From: Gnetum montanum | Lineage: Eukaryota > Streptophyta > Gnetopsida > Gnetales > Gnetaceae | Assembly (NCBI GenBank): GCA_015680685.1 | Contig: MNCI01024031.1 | Coordinates: forward strand, 598,415-662,414 | Direction of reading: 5' to 3' | Length of the DNA stretch: 64,000 bases | Part shown: positions 45,660 to 57,960 of the stretch, piece by piece | Position numbering within the stretch: the first letter of the stretch is position 1 | Layout: each line of letters opens with the position of its first letter | Notes under the pieces: model-generated | Databases searched by the model: none | What the model was told of the DNA's origin: nothing | The model's input: the letters and a program-made list of their open reading frames with translations, nothing else | Translations under genes and position numbers: made by a program

Positions 45660-47364
45660 TATTTTCACCCTAGCTCATAGAACTAGAATTGGCTCTACAA
45701 ATAGTTCTATTCAAGTTATCTTCATCATATTAAAGCATGGGAAAAGACTCAAATTAGCCTTAGATATAAATCCCTTGTAACACGCAAGCCACCTTGTGAA
45801 GAGGGTTTAGTAGAACAAAGAACTAGTTCTACAAAAAGATTAAAAGCTATTCTACATGTCACATCCTTATTTAAAGAAGCTCAAAATTAAGAATCATTTA
45901 TAGAACCAAAAAATGGTTCTACCAAAAAATACATAAGTAGTTCTACCAAGTCATCTCTATTAAGATGGGAAGGTTTATAAGGTCAAAAAATGGTTCTACA
46001 AGAGACATGCTTTTTAGCTCTATCACGTCAGCTCATTATGAGACACAAGTTTAGTAAACCTAAAAGTGGTTCTATGAAAGGGCTCTATAAACAAGAAGAT
46101 TCTATGAGATATATTGAAAAGTTATTAATAAACACTAAACACTCACCTCTATCTTACCAAGTTAGATATTTTAGTAGAAACCATACAACAAAATTTGGTT
46201 CTATGAAGAAAATCAAAGATGATTCTACATGTCATGTCATCATAAAGCAATCTTGTAGGTAGAACCAAAATCCAACCTTACAAGTAATCTCATTTTCTAC
46301 TTTGAAAAATTAGTGTTCAAAGTAATGTCATGTATCATAATAAGAGATTTTAATTATGTGGTTCTTAGAATCAAAATTTAGTTCTACAATCTAGTGCAAA
46401 ATTAGCTCTACCACATCAGCTCCTTTGTAAAACAATTCTATAGAACCTAAATTTGGTTCTATGAATAGGCTTAAAATTAGTTATACAAGTCATGTCATCA
46501 AAGAATATTAAAATAAGCTTGTATAGAATCAAAATTTAGCTCTACAAGTAATCTCACTTTTACTTCTACCAAGTCAGCATTCAAAGTGGCATCAAAAGGA
46601 AAATTGAAGTTCATAGAACCAAAATTAGATTTCACAAAAAGCTTTTGAAATAGTTCTACCACATTAGGTTCAGAGAAAAGGAATTTCTCATAGAGTCAGA
46701 AATTGGTTTAATAAGAAAACATAAAATTGGCTTTACCATGTTAACTCTTGAAGAGCCAATTAATTCATTAAGTTGAGGATTGATTCCAAAAGGAAATTTT
46801 AGAAGGGTATTGCTAAGACATGCTTATATGAAGAGCAAGTTCATAGAACCAAAATGGTCTGAAATGGCTCTATGAATAAATAACTAAAAGATGCATTGAA
46901 AATTTTTGAAAAAACATTTAGCCCTTATTACCACATCAACTCTTTTATAAGAATGAATTTATAGAACTGAAAATTGATTCTATAAATGAAAGCTAAGACT
47001 TTTTTATAGACCATGTCATCATAGAAGAGAATCACTCATAGACATTAAATTTCGTTCTCCAAGAAAGCACAAAATTGGTTCTACCACATTAGCATATTTG
47101 TAGAATTAGTTTATGAAACAAAAATTCATCTTTACAATTGGACTTAAAAATTAATTCTATGAACCATTTCAACATGGGGAAGTTAATGAGATCGTTGGAT
47201 TAGAAAAGTAAATTCAAAAAGATGGACCTTGAGGAAACAATGCCATGTCAACATCTATTTAATGTTAGTTTGTAGAATCAAAAATTAGTTCTACAAGCCA
47301 TATCAAGACAAATAGAGCTTATCTTGAACCAACCAAAGATTCCAAGCTTAGCTTTCTTGCATGT
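45660..47364. repeat. Degenerate repeat array with AGAACC...GGTTCT arms (left part)
   Basis: More than twenty variants of TAGAACCAAAAATTGGTTCT, often followed by ACAAG or ACCA and then a (CAC)RTCAGCTC- or GTCATGTCATC-like box, recur at roughly 75-160 bp spacing. Two adjacent units (from about 45901 and 45977) are 76-77 bp long. The core is an interrupted palindrome. The array is split at 47364 by E6 and continues at 57622. The 90-codon ORF at 45990-46262 is an accident of the repeat. Origin unknown: a decayed satellite or the subrepeats of an old retroelement UTR. Confidence 0.7.
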
Positions 47365-48200
47365 TGATGAGTGCAAGGTACGTGTACATCCAACCATACA
47401 AATCACAAGCATTCACACGCGATTTGGTCAAACTCTGTAGACCTTAAGTTCCTAAGTACACTAGTTCAAGAAAGTGAAATCTATTTGAGATGATTATTGT
47501 CTTCTTAGTTCCACTTGTGATGTACAAGTGTATGGTTAAGTGCAACTGAGGTATATGATTTTTATCATTTTATATTTTATAAGTTTAAGTGCCTAGAAAA
47601 AGAATGAAAGATAGAGGAATTTAATATCTAATTAATCTACTACCTAGCCAGCCTAAGACAAGTACCTGTTGCCACTCTTTGGACACATCCTAAACACATA
47701 TAGCACTATTGGGTTACCAAACGTTAAGCATTTCTGGGTTACTAAGCACTACACATATGCTTGAAGTGGTCATGCTTGTGTTCATTAATAATTGGAAATT
47801 AATTGCTTAATTAAAGTGCATTAAGGTAAAGTGCATGAAGATTAAATGCATTAAAGGAAACATTAATCTATTTCTAGTGCTACAAGGATTATCAAAAGAG
47901 CTTGTCTTTAGTTTCTTTACATTGCTATGCTTAGGTACATCAATGCTCGAATAAAGATCTGTACAAACTCAAACTCTTGCTATGGGCACTCAGAAATATT
48001 CTAACTCTAGAATGGCTAACCTATAAGAACTTTGTTACTCTATGCAAAAACTAATATCGAAATCATGTGCCCAAGTGCTATATTTATAGGTCAACATATA
48101 CCCCATGATATTAGATATTTGACATCGCATCTTGGGGTCCGATATTGAGGCTTTGATATCACGTATCCAATATCGAAGCATATCTAAACATGATTCATCA
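47365..48200 (-). repeat. 3' LTR of E6 (836 bp)
   Basis: Plus-strand reading TGATGAGTGCAAGG...CATGATTCATCA; a direct repeat of 56766-57616. It contains GATATC/AATATC-rich U3 repeats at 48095-48185, and the CCTATAAATATAGC TATA region near 48078 in minus sense. Confidence 0.92.
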
Positions 48201-50157
48201 TACCTCCACTACTAAATGAAAACTTGTCCTGGAGTGAACAAGAGGAGGAACAAGTTCCTTACAAAGTATTCGGTAGGTATGGAATTATTAATTGACATAT
48301 AGAATAACTTAGATTAAAAAAATAGACTCCAAGTGCTTGAGTGTGTAGATTACAATTGTTTACAAAATTGGGTGCTCATGAAAATAGAATTGAACACCTT
48401 GGACAAGATTGACATCCAACTCCTCTAGCAGCTGAAAAGTGAGGAAGAAGATTCAACGATCATGAATAGTCCTCATCACATGGTGTTGTTGCTTATCCCT
48501 TGGTGAAGATAATATTGCTTCTAGTCCATGCTTCCCACTATAATCACAACAAAATTGCAGATTAGTATGCAATTTATAACATATACCTTATCTCATCGAA
48601 TGTTACACTTGCTTGGATTGTGATTATGGTGGATTAAGTTTGTTAATTGTGTTAGTGGGAAGGTTGGAAAACAGGTGAAATGGACAAGTGGTTCATTAAA
48701 TTCTAAAAAATTCAAACATGATGAAATGCTTGAAGAGGTTTTAAGAATTCATAATAATAAAAAGAGGATTTCATTAAAAAACATTGTGAAGATGCACAAT
48801 TGGATGACATTGATAGAGCATGTAAAACGATTTTATTGTGAGGATTTCTAAGGGTAAAGAACTTAACTAATCCAACCAAAAGATATGCAAGTGGATCCTT
48901 CTCAAAGTAAGTGTAGGCCTTTTATTGCCATTACATAACTTCAAACCAAGTAGTCTATGGGCCCCATGAATGATTAATGATTACAGATAGTTAGGTACAA
49001 AAACCCAAAAGAAACTATCTAAGAATTTTGACATATCAAACCAAGACATCAAATAAGAATATGAAATTGGTAGTGAGGTGAGACATGGAAAGCATAGATG
49101 GATGAGAGAGAGTGGAATGGAGTTTTTGATTAAGGTCACATGAAATCCCTTGTGAATTTTTGTGGTTAAATGACCTAATAAAATCCATCCTTAGTCTAGA
49201 CCAAAGCCAACCACGTTCAGTGGCATCATATCATCATTCTAAGACTAGTCCACCCCCTAAGATACAAGAGTGCTCACACAAAACAACCACTATTCCTTAT
49301 TAAAGAAGAAAAGAGAAGTAGGAATTGAGAAAGGACTTTAGTTAGAGGGGACCTTTAGGCATGGGTAACATGTCTTTCTAGTCCCCTAACCAATGCTTGT
49401 AGCCCGTTTATTTTGTATAAGGGATGTGCTTTAAATTTCCATCTTTTTTTTTAAGAACCACATCATGTAAAGACTTATTCAACTTCCTATTATTGTTTGA
49501 CACAGAATGGTAAGAAATTCATGAAAACACACATGCACACAAGCAAGCACAAAGGCACAAAGAGTACTGAATCCCCTTGAAGTCACACCCTATTCAAACC
49601 TTCGAATCCTTTCCAAATCTAGAAACTACCAAACTCACAAGTTCATTAAAGTTTTACTAATGAAAAGAGACCTCACATTTCCAAAACAAGGAAAACCATT
49701 GAGTTTTTGGATCGTTGGATGTTATGGACTCATTGCCTATTTCATGAAAAAGAAACCATGTCTAGGAATCCAATAACTGGATAGCACATGCCTATATGAA
49801 TCAAATGCACTATACCTAGTTGGAAATAAGGCACGTTATTATTAAAACATAAAACATAATAAGAAAATCACATAAAAAATAAACAAAAATATATAAGAAA
49901 GTGTAATAAGAAGGATAAAATGTACTAAATATGTTGTAAAATAAAAATTAGGAAAGATTAATAATGTAAAAAAAAAACAAACAGGCATAAGAAAAAGAAA
50001 ATATAAAACAAAAATGTGTAAAACAAAAAGTTGAGAAACTAAGGAGCCACTTATATAATTAGCAATGCTAGTCATCTCCCCTACAACTAAGTTTGAAGGG
50101 AGATATGCAACATGTTGAATGTGATTGTCCACTTGCAAAGATGTTTGTTGTTTTGGC
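48201..50157 (-). other. E6 3' noncoding region
   Basis: It contains, on the minus strand, the block 49335-49590 conserved with E4 (22085-22400) and E5 (35565-35850). That block includes CTTATACAAAATAAACGGGC, ACTAGAAAGACATGTTACCC and GTCTTTACATG. No gene is seen. The 109-codon minus ORF at 49842-50171 is hydrophobic and T-rich, equivalent to the low-complexity frame in E5 (35093-35296), and is not accepted as a gene. Confidence 0.6.
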
Positions 50158-50560
50158 CTATGTTGGCTCATGGAAAGGTTTTGTTTGTTTTATGTTAACC
50201 AACAGCCTGTTGTTTGGGTCCTCAGTAGGTTCCATGCATTTTGTGCTACTTGTACAATTAGCTGTTATCCATTGGGTGCCCTCTAGTTTAGTGGTTGTTG
50301 CGTATAGGCACTTGTGAATTTTAGGTTTAGTTGCACATTGACTGCATGTGGTAGTGAATATGCTTTTGATGAACCATAAATTTTGCACAAAATTGAACCT
50401 AATATCACTATACATGATACATGGAACTTTCTTTCTCTTGATCAAAGCAAATTAATTCTCCATGAAAATCTCCAAGGAGAGGTCATAGATGCCTATTCTT
50501 GCATTGATAGTGTTGAGTCAAGCTCTTTCCATAATAATAAGAAAGTCCTTGTTGCAATTG
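50158..50560 (-). pseudogene. E6 protease-side spacer fused to integrase tail (internal deletion scar)
   Basis: Read on the minus strand, CIMYSDIRFNFVQNLWFIKS aligns with the E5 spacer after protease (30410-30460). It is followed by HKCLYATTTKLEGTQWITAN and KCMEPTEDPNN, then at once by RLLVNIKQTKPFHEPT, the end of integrase (E5 34960-35005). About 4.3 kb present in E5 between these points is absent. The 95-codon frame is intact across the junction. Confidence 0.75.
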
Positions 50561-50639
50561 TCAATCTCAATTACCAAGAAGTTAGTAGGATAAGACCACC
50601 CAAAGACTGGTCACAATGTTCTCCACTAATTTCAAAGGA

Positions 50640-52312
50640 ACAATGATAGACTAGTTTGCTAACTCTAGAGGAATGTCACTTTTCTTGAGAGGTGGTAGGT
50701 TCTAGGCTTTGTACATTTCATAAGAAATTAGATTCATGCCTAAACCTAAATCAAGAATAGCTTTGCATGGGTCATTTTTGGCTTTGTACATTTCATAAGA
50801 AATAAGAGGACTTATAGGATCAAATAATTTCCTGGGAAGATTGCCAACCATGGTTCAATCAGATATGACATGATTTATTGTGACTGTCTAGGCTTGAGGA
50901 GACGTTTGGTTTAATGTAGAGGATGGAGGAGAGATAAGGTATTTGGTTGCATCAATCTGTGAGGGCTTTTTAGGACTTTTGGTGTCAAAGAATGGCCTCT
51001 TCTGAGATAGGTGTTTTGAGCCACTTGGCTAGGGAGCCAACTTTATGTTGACAACCGTTGTAGCAATTCATTGCTACGGTTGAGTGGGAATTTTAGCCTG
51101 CATAGATGGAGTAGGTGGTACTTACGTTGAGGGAGAAGGAAGATGTGTAGGAACAAGAGGAGGATAAGGGTAAAAGGTGGTATCCCTCCTTGCATGTGAA
51201 GAGTGATTTAAATAATAATCAAGAGGGTAGTAGTGAGGTTGGGAGGTAGAAACATGATAAGAAGAGTCATGTGGAGACAAATGTTACTGAATGTAATACC
51301 CATATGAATTAGGTTGTTTATAAGGGTATTTTTGCCTTGGCAGTGTTAGCACCCATGACTATGGTTACTATCACTATTGAGACTACTCATATGAATCTAG
51401 TGGTGTTACACTTGGATAATAATGTTGTTGTTAATGGAACTATCTAGAAATTTCCTTTAGGATAAGACAACCTTTTGAGTGTTTGCCTTTGTGCTAGTTG
51501 TGGATTCAAAGCATATATCCTAGACTTTTGTAAGTGCGACACATAAGGATAACATCCCTTAGGATGTTCATAATGGTAGATGTCACACCCACCATCATCA
51601 TCTAATTTGGTTTTCACAACTTCCTCTATTGTAAATCTTGCCCTTTTCTTGTTGATTGACACATTAAGCTTCCTTGCAGCTCCTATGATCATGGACACTA
51701 CCTTTTTCCTTGGACTCTTCAAAAATTTTTAGGACAACCTGAATTTTTCTATCCATGGAGTCCCATAATTGATCAACCTTGGTCAAAATTTTAGATTGAA
51801 ATTTTTAAAGCAGTAAGGTTTTCCTATCCATCACCTCATCAAGTGATGATTCTTCCTCACTATCATAGAATTGAACCTCCCTCTTACGAATGGAAGGATC
51901 ATGATTGTACTTTTCTACACTTTCTCATTTCTTTAATTCTCCTTCTTCTTTCACTACTTGCTTAATCAATCTTTGGATCTAATGGATGCTTAATTCTAAT
52001 AGTCACCCTTGGGCATAGATGCCAAGGGTTCTCCTTGTTTTGGATTGAAGCCCATCTACAATGTGGTGAAGTTGGTCTAATTGAGAATAACCATGACCAA
52101 GACATATGTGCAATTAGGAATAGTATTGGCCTACGGTGGCATCCAAGGGTTCATGTGTCCCTTGTTTCTATCTTTGGCTTTGCCTTCTCATGTTAGACAC
52201 TCATGAGTACATTTGATATTTTTCATTAAATAATTCAAGCATTGTACTCCATCGTCTAATAGATTCTAGTTCTAAGGATTAGTATCAATTCTCTGCCTCT
52301 TTAATGAGTGTT
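50640..52312 (-). pseudogene. Gag of E6, C-terminal half and Pro/Tyr-rich tail
   Basis: On the minus strand, from 52312 downward: RTLIKEAEN, LELESI and MLELFNEKYQ (capsid core), RYYS and LGHGYSQ, a Glu-rich helix, then NVSINKKRARFTIEEVVKTK and DDDGGCDIYHYEHPKGCYPY (51640-51540), the conserved gag end. A Pro/Tyr/Gln-rich tail continues toward 50900. The N-terminal half lies beyond the 52318-55533 insertion. Confidence 0.75.
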
Positions 52313-52317
52313 CTAGG

Positions 52318-55300
52318 TGTTGGTGACTGTTTGGGACGTGACCGCCAATGAGTGTCCTCGAACAGGATTTAGGTACCAAGGCCTAGATACCTCCAAATAG
52401 ACTCAGTAGTTAATGTGAGTATGTGTGTGTGCTGTTGCGGTGTGCGGTTGTGAAATATGAAATGATTGCGTTGTGTGTAAGCTACAAATGACTTATCAAT
52501 AAGAGATTCAACCAACTTTGCCAAGTACTGTGAGTTGTTGATAGTTCCTATTTAGTTCAATTCCCTAGTCTACGCGGTCCTTATAATACCTACTTGTAAC
52601 AAATAAAATTTTGTTAAAATAATGTGAACACAACTCCATGAATCTACTCCTAATTTTCCCTAGAGAAAGAGACAGCTCCACAAGAAAACTAGAAATAGAG
52701 CAAGATTCGATGGAAATAGACAGAAAAGAATGCGGATTTGTGTAGACCTCAGATATTTCAACAAGGTAAAATGACATGAGTAAACACTTCGCAATAAAGC
52801 TATCCCAAATTCAATATCTACAAATTGTTCAAACTTCCAAGGCTCAAATAAGCAATTTCTTCAAGACAATCCTACTATGCTACCAAAAATTTGCTGCGTA
52901 ATCTACCACGTATGAGACTCAATTTTGGCTAGATAATGGATGTCAACAATTGTATTAAACAAAACCTTCAAAATACTTGACAATTTTTGATTGAAATACC
53001 ACAAAGATTCACTTTAAAGATAAAAAGAAGCTATTCTGGTCCCATCAAAATACCAAAGATTTTTTGAACCCTCTTGACTATTGAATTGTTCAACGACATG
53101 ACTACAAGCAGAGGCTCTCTTACAACGATCTCAATAGCAGTTCTTATATGTTGCACAATAACCAAATTTACTACTAAAATTCTCTTAAGGATTTTAAACA
53201 CAAGCGCTTCTATGAAAAAATTTTAATAAAAATTTTCTATCGGGAAACAAGAACAATAAGAGCAATCTAAAAATCCCAAAATTACTTGCCAAGGATGATA
53301 CTATCTAAACCACTAGCTAACTAATTTAAACAAAATAAAAAATAAAAAAAAACATAACTCACAGGACCATGACAAAGAGGCTAAAATCTTTCCTTTAGTA
53401 AGTCATCTTACAAGCAATCTTTCACACTTTTTTCCTTACAAATTCTCTTCTCCCAAGACTCAAAGTGTGTCTCCAAGTGAGAGCCCAAATGCTAGCTGGT
53501 AGCCTTCCAAAGTGTGATGTATCCCCCCGTGTCCCCCCTTATCTTCTTACCCTTGAATCCTTTTTATAAAGTTCAAAAGGTAGTTACATACTCAAAAATA
53601 TCTTAGCTAACTTCTCTCCCAAGTAACTTACCCAACAAGTTAGGAAGTATTAACTTAGGAAGTTAGGAAGTTAGGAGAAATATTGCAAATATTGCCTTTG
53701 AGAAAAATAATTCCAATAGCTCCATATAATTGTTATTTCCATTTTAATTTATTTAGAATTTTTTAAGTTTTGAATACTATTGAAGCCCTGGTAATTTTAT
53801 GAACAAGGTAATGGTAAAAAGATAATATAATATCCACCTTGGTGTATACATTGGTGGTAGTGGTAGCTAATCTGTATAGATTTATATAAATAATTTATCT
53901 GCACTTGCACCCGTGTAAAATTTGCTGGAAATAGAAATTTAAATCTGGCGATGGTTTAAAATATGAGGTCCAACTGTGAAGGCGCCAGGCCTGGAACTAC
54001 CAGCAACTAATTCCAAATTATCCCGCCTTGCCAAAAATCGTTACCAACTGCCACCATGGGAGAAGGCTTTGCCACGACATCTGGCATCGTTGTTGTGTGG
54101 CGTTCAGTTGTTGAAGAGCCAATGGTGTGGGTGCGTCTGTAGTCACCACCTGTCTTTAGCAGAGAAAGCAGACTCCTTCCTCATCCTTGAGAGCACGGTA
54201 GGCAAAGACGGCAATGAACGTGAAGAGATGACCATAGAAGAACAACCCTAGTTTTGCTGAGTCCTTGGGCTTTCTACCACATTTTGTTTTCTTTTGCTGC
54301 ATTTTCTATTGTAGGCATTTTATCTTCTTTTGCTGTGTTTTCTGTTCACGGTGCCGTTTTGGAGGCCCCCTCTCCAGACCATCATTGTTCATGTGCGGCT
54401 CTAGTCGTATGCGTGGACAGTGGTGCATGTACAGAGCACCCTCACCCTTGAGGCCATTAAGCTTGTGCCCTGAGAGCGATGTGTAGCAGGATCTTGGTAG
54501 TGGCCTGGCTGAACACACGGTTCTGGAGCACCTCTCCATGGAAGAGACTTTCTGTTGTTGTCGCCACAAATTCTGTCTATGGCTCTGTGTGTTTTCTTCT
54601 TCTCTTAGGACTCTGAATGCAGTTTCAGCTGCCTTTCCAGCGACCATGGCACATAAACATGCAACTCAAAAATCTGAATTGGTCTGCACTGTAGTTTTGC
54701 GTAGGTTGGGCTGCATTTTACATAAACCTCTCGAGGTTCAAGTTCGAGTCCAAGTTTTATTTTGTCACTAGATGCCTCGAATGGGTGGGCTTGCAAAACA
54801 CAATTAAATTTAACACCATCACCAACAACTAGATTTTGACGCTCCCACCCCTCCTCTCGCTCTCATCACTGCATAACTTCAAGATGGTGGAGGTGTTGCA
54901 GATTTTAATTTTAATTTTCCAATTTTGTAAATGGCCGCGGGGAATTGGAATTCCAGTGACGAAGCGCTGGCGTGACCTGTGAATAATCTCATTTCTACCT
55001 TTTTATATGAATGTTTCCTTTTACAAGGTGTGTATTATTTGGAGTCATGCCATGGAATAATGGATTGCTATACTCAGTTTTGCATTATTGCTATACCATG
55101 GTCCCTTGCAATAATGTGGAGCACCTCCTACATTGCGCAAAATTCCACTTTTTCTTTTTATACAAAGAAAAATAACATGCTTAGCCACGAAATTTTAAAA
55201 AATATATTCCTGAATTCCATAAGAGAAATAATTTCACCCTGCACTGGACTGCTGAACTGCGATTATTAAGGATATTCATCAGTAAATCCCATTGGATCAT

Positions 55301-55533
55301 AATAAATGCAATGCTAAGAATTATAAAGGTAGAACAACACATTGGTGATTTTGTACTCATCAGCAGAGGTTTGTAAGCTTGCTATAGGAATGGTGCTCCT
55401 ATTTTTTTTCTTAAATTAAAGGAATGCCTTTTGTTTACTTATTCTTTTCCTCTCAAACTAAAATTTTAGCCACTTCTCTAAAAATTCTTAACTAATTTAA
55501 GCCTGCTTCATGAAATGGCCAAATGTGCCAACA
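52318..55533. mobile_element. 3.2 kb TGTTGG...CCAACA insertion in E6 gag (large solo LTR or unknown element)
   Basis: It is flanked by a perfect CTAGG duplication (52313-52317, 55534-55538). The termini TGTTGG and CCAACA are 6 bp inverted repeats of the LTR type. Removing it rejoins gag precisely (LFP to RTLI). I see no direct repeat between its two ends, no PBS and no coding motif, so a single 3.2 kb LTR is the simplest reading. Region 53950-54900 keeps many CpG (GGCGCCAGG, GCCACGAC, CGAGTCC), unlike the CpG-poor surroundings, and it has TATA-like TTATATAAATAA near 53885. It is probably the youngest insertion. Several short ORFs at 53976-54796 on both strands overlap each other and are not supported. 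Confidence 0.7.
53880..53893 (+). promoter_or_regulatory. Possible TATA box in the 3.2 kb insertion
   Basis: TTTATATAAATAAT precedes the CpG-rich segment (53950-54900). If the insertion is a solo LTR in plus orientation, this would be the U3/R boundary. Only motif and position support it. Confidence 0.3.
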
Positions 55534-55538
55534 CTAGG

Positions 55539-56745
55539 AAACAACTTAAACTTCTAGCACTCATTTTCTATGTTTTGTAGAGCACATGCATCTTGAAAAT
55601 CTTAGAGATGGTTCTATGAATCTAAGTTATATCCTCCTTCAAATCGAGGGATATTGTTCATGTCTAGCCTCTTGATTTGACTATCTTGTATGTGCCTTGT
55701 GGGAATTTGTACTACCTTTGCAATGTTTAGCATACTTTAGGTAGTAAGCAAAGGTTCATCAAGGTCATGATTTTGGTGCCTATGATGCCCTTTGCTACCC
55801 CTTAATTCATGGAAATGGATCTCTCTTTAATGACTGTGCCCCTAGTCTTGACTTGCCCAATGGTCCCTTTAATCATTTTGATCTTATCAACCGCCTCCAC
55901 CACAGTTGTGCCCCCTACAATTATGGTCAAAGCTAGAAGAAGATGATGATGATGAAAAAATTGAAGAAGAAGGAGGACTAGCACCATCATGGTGCCTGCT
56001 ACCCCCTCTTCAGTGATTGTAGCCATGATCACGATCTTGTTTCTTGTCTACATCCCTTCTCTGATACTCCTCCTTGGATCAGCCTTTGTCATTGGATTCA
56101 TTATTGCAAAAACCAAGATTTTGGATCATGGATTTTAGGTTCCAGTTTTGACCTCCTTCACCAAAGTCAAAGAGAGAAATTTCACTAAATGGAAAACCCC
56201 CAGAGAAGGGTTCTCCACCATATTTTTTTTATTGCAGGAATGGGGAATCAGTGAACCACTTTTCCTTCATAGATTCAAAGTGTTATTCTAACTATTGATC
56301 CTTAAGACATTGTGCCTTAGTGAATGATAATCCTTGGCATCACTATCTTGTATAACATACTTAGCATGAAGTCCTTGGAGGCCCAAATGCACAAGAGCTT
56401 GTTGGAGCATCGCAAGAACAGATTGATTAGGTGGCAACACAACTCCATGTCATGCCATTACAACTATTCATCTTGGTGTACAATGAAGGTGAAATTGGGT
56501 ACATACTCATTAGCATGAGCATATACGGCTCTATATTGTTGGGGCATCTGCTGATGAACTCCATCATAATTGGGGAGAGAATTGTTCCTATGAGAAGAAG
56601 ATATTTTATGTTAGAGAATAAAAACACAATGTGTTTTCTAAAAATTATTGTAGTTATTTTAAAGTATGATATGACTCTAGGATTCATTCCAATGATTTTG
56701 AATAATTTTTACTAAATCCTAGATAGCACACATAACAAGTATTCA
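55539..56745 (-). pseudogene. Gag of E6, N-terminal half
   Basis: Minus strand: a Ser/His/Arg-rich N-terminal region (56040-55800) homologous to E5 27990-28280, then KRLDMNNIPRFEGGYNLDS-like sequence at 55680-55625 and DACALQNIENE to LFP at 55600-55539, where the 3.2 kb insertion interrupts. Stops are at Gln/Trp-like codons. Confidence 0.75.
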
Positions 56746-56746
56746 A

Positions 56747-56764
56747 TCCCTAGTAATGGCGTCA
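56747..56764 (-). other. tRNA-Asp-type PBS (E6)
   Basis: The minus strand TGACGCCATTACTAGGGA matches 13 of 18 bases of the tRNA-Asp complement, with only transitions among the differences. It lies one base inside the 5' LTR (56766). Confidence 0.8.
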
Positions 56765-56765
56765 A

Positions 56766-57616
56766 TGATGAGAAACAAGGTACCCCTACACCCAACCATA
56801 TGAATCACAAGAATTCATGTGCAATCTGGTCAAACTCCATAGACCTTAAGTTCCTAATTACACTAGTTCAAGGAAGTGAAATCTAATTGGAACAATCGTT
56901 GTCTTCTCAGTTCCACTCGTGAGGTACAAGTGTATGGTTAAGTGCAACTAAGGTATATGATTTTTATCAATTTTTATTTTATAAGTTTAAAAACCTAGAA
57001 AAAGAATGAAAGGTAAAGGAATTTAATATCTAATTAATGTACTTCATAGCTAGCATAACATAAGTACATGTTCCCACTCTTCAGACACATCCTAAATGCA
57101 TATAGCATTACTGGGTTATCAAATGTTAAGCATTTCTAGGTTACCAAGTGCTACATGTATGCTTGACGTGGTTGTGCTTATGTTCATTAACAATTGGAAA
57201 TTAATTGCTTAATTAAAGTGCATTAAGGTAAAGTGCATGACAAGTAAATGCATTAAAGAAAACATTAATCTATTCTTAGTGCTGCAAGGATTATCAAAAG
57301 GGCTCGTCTTTATTTCCATCACACTACTGTGCTTAGGTACATCAATGCTTGAATAAAGATTTGTACACACTTAGACTCTTGCTATAGGCACTCAAAAATA
57401 TTCTAACTCTAGAATGGCTAAATTGCAAGAACTTTATTAATCTATGCAAAAACTAACATCGAAATCATGTGTCCAAGTGTTATATTTATAGGTCAGCATA
57501 TACCTCACAATATTGGATATTCAATATTGCATCTCGGGGTCCAATATCAAGTACTTGATATCGAGGCTCTAATATCATAGATCTGATATCAGAGCATATC
57601 TAAACATGATTCATCA
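56766..57616 (-). repeat. 5' LTR of E6 (851 bp)
   Basis: This is a direct repeat of 47365-48200; the plus strand reads TGATGAGAAACAAGG...CATGATTCATCA. U3 (57520-57600) holds GATATC/AATATC repeats spaced about 14 bp. The TATA region (minus CCTATAAATATAAC) is at about 57480-57493. The conserved R/U5 motifs of the other families are present. Confidence 0.92.
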
Positions 57617-57621
57617 CATGT

Positions 57622-57960
57622 GCATTATATTATAATATAACTTAGTATATTACAAAGCTAAAGAATATGATCTAGCTTACAAAAGCAAAATTTGATTCCA
57701 CAAAAATTTTTCTATTACCAATCTTTCATGTCAGCTCTTTTGTAGAATGATTGCATAGAACCAAAAATCAACCCTCTAAGAAAAATGTTCTATGTGTTGA
57801 CATTAGCACAAAAGGACTTAAAGAGGAAGTTATAAGTGAATCTCACATATTAGCTCAAACTATAGAATCGAAAATGATTCTATGAATAAATTCTAGGAGT
57901 TTTAAAAATACAACCACATCAATAGAAGCAAAATAAAAATAGATTCTTTCAAATAGTTGG
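57622..57960. repeat. Degenerate AGAACC...GGTTCT repeat array (right part)
   Basis: The array interrupted at 47364 continues: CATGTCAGCTCTTTTGTAGA, then TAGAACCAAAAATCAACCCT near 57756 and TAGAATCGAAAATGATTCTA near 57866. Repeats fade after about 57960. Confidence 0.65.

Larger units (their letters stand above)
47365..57616 (-). mobile_element. Ty3/gypsy-derived LTR element E6 (minus), pol deleted, with nested insertion
   Basis: LTRs are at 47365-48200 (3') and 56766-57616 (5'). A perfect CATGT duplication lies at 47360-47364 and 57617-57621. The PBS is at 56747-56764, and the polypurine tract GTAGTGGAGGTA (minus) is at 48201-48212. On the minus strand, gag is interrupted by a 3.2 kb insertion and followed by spacer. 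A breakpoint joins protease-side spacer to the integrase tail, removing RT, RNase H and most integrase. Without the insertion E6 is about 7.0 kb, the same size class as E4. Confidence 0.92.

Noticed and set aside
45990-46262. 90-codon plus-strand ORF
   Set aside because: It lies wholly within the degenerate AGAACC/GGTTCT array and has no homologous motif.
45660-47364. CRISPR-like spaced palindromes
   Set aside because: The units are degenerate, spacing is irregular, there are no unique equal-length spacers, and the genome is clearly a plant nucleus.
49842-50171. 109-codon hydrophobic minus-strand ORF (and the similar 35093-35296 frame)
   Set aside because: T-rich low-complexity sequence at the equivalent place of E5 and E6 3' regions gives Phe/Leu/Ile runs on translation. 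No signal or conserved motif suggests an envelope protein.
53976-54796. Overlapping ORFs of 63-113 codons on both strands in the 3.2 kb insertion
   Set aside because: They overlap in several frames on both strands of a GC-richer stretch, have no recognisable domain, and lie inside an insertion with LTR-like ends.
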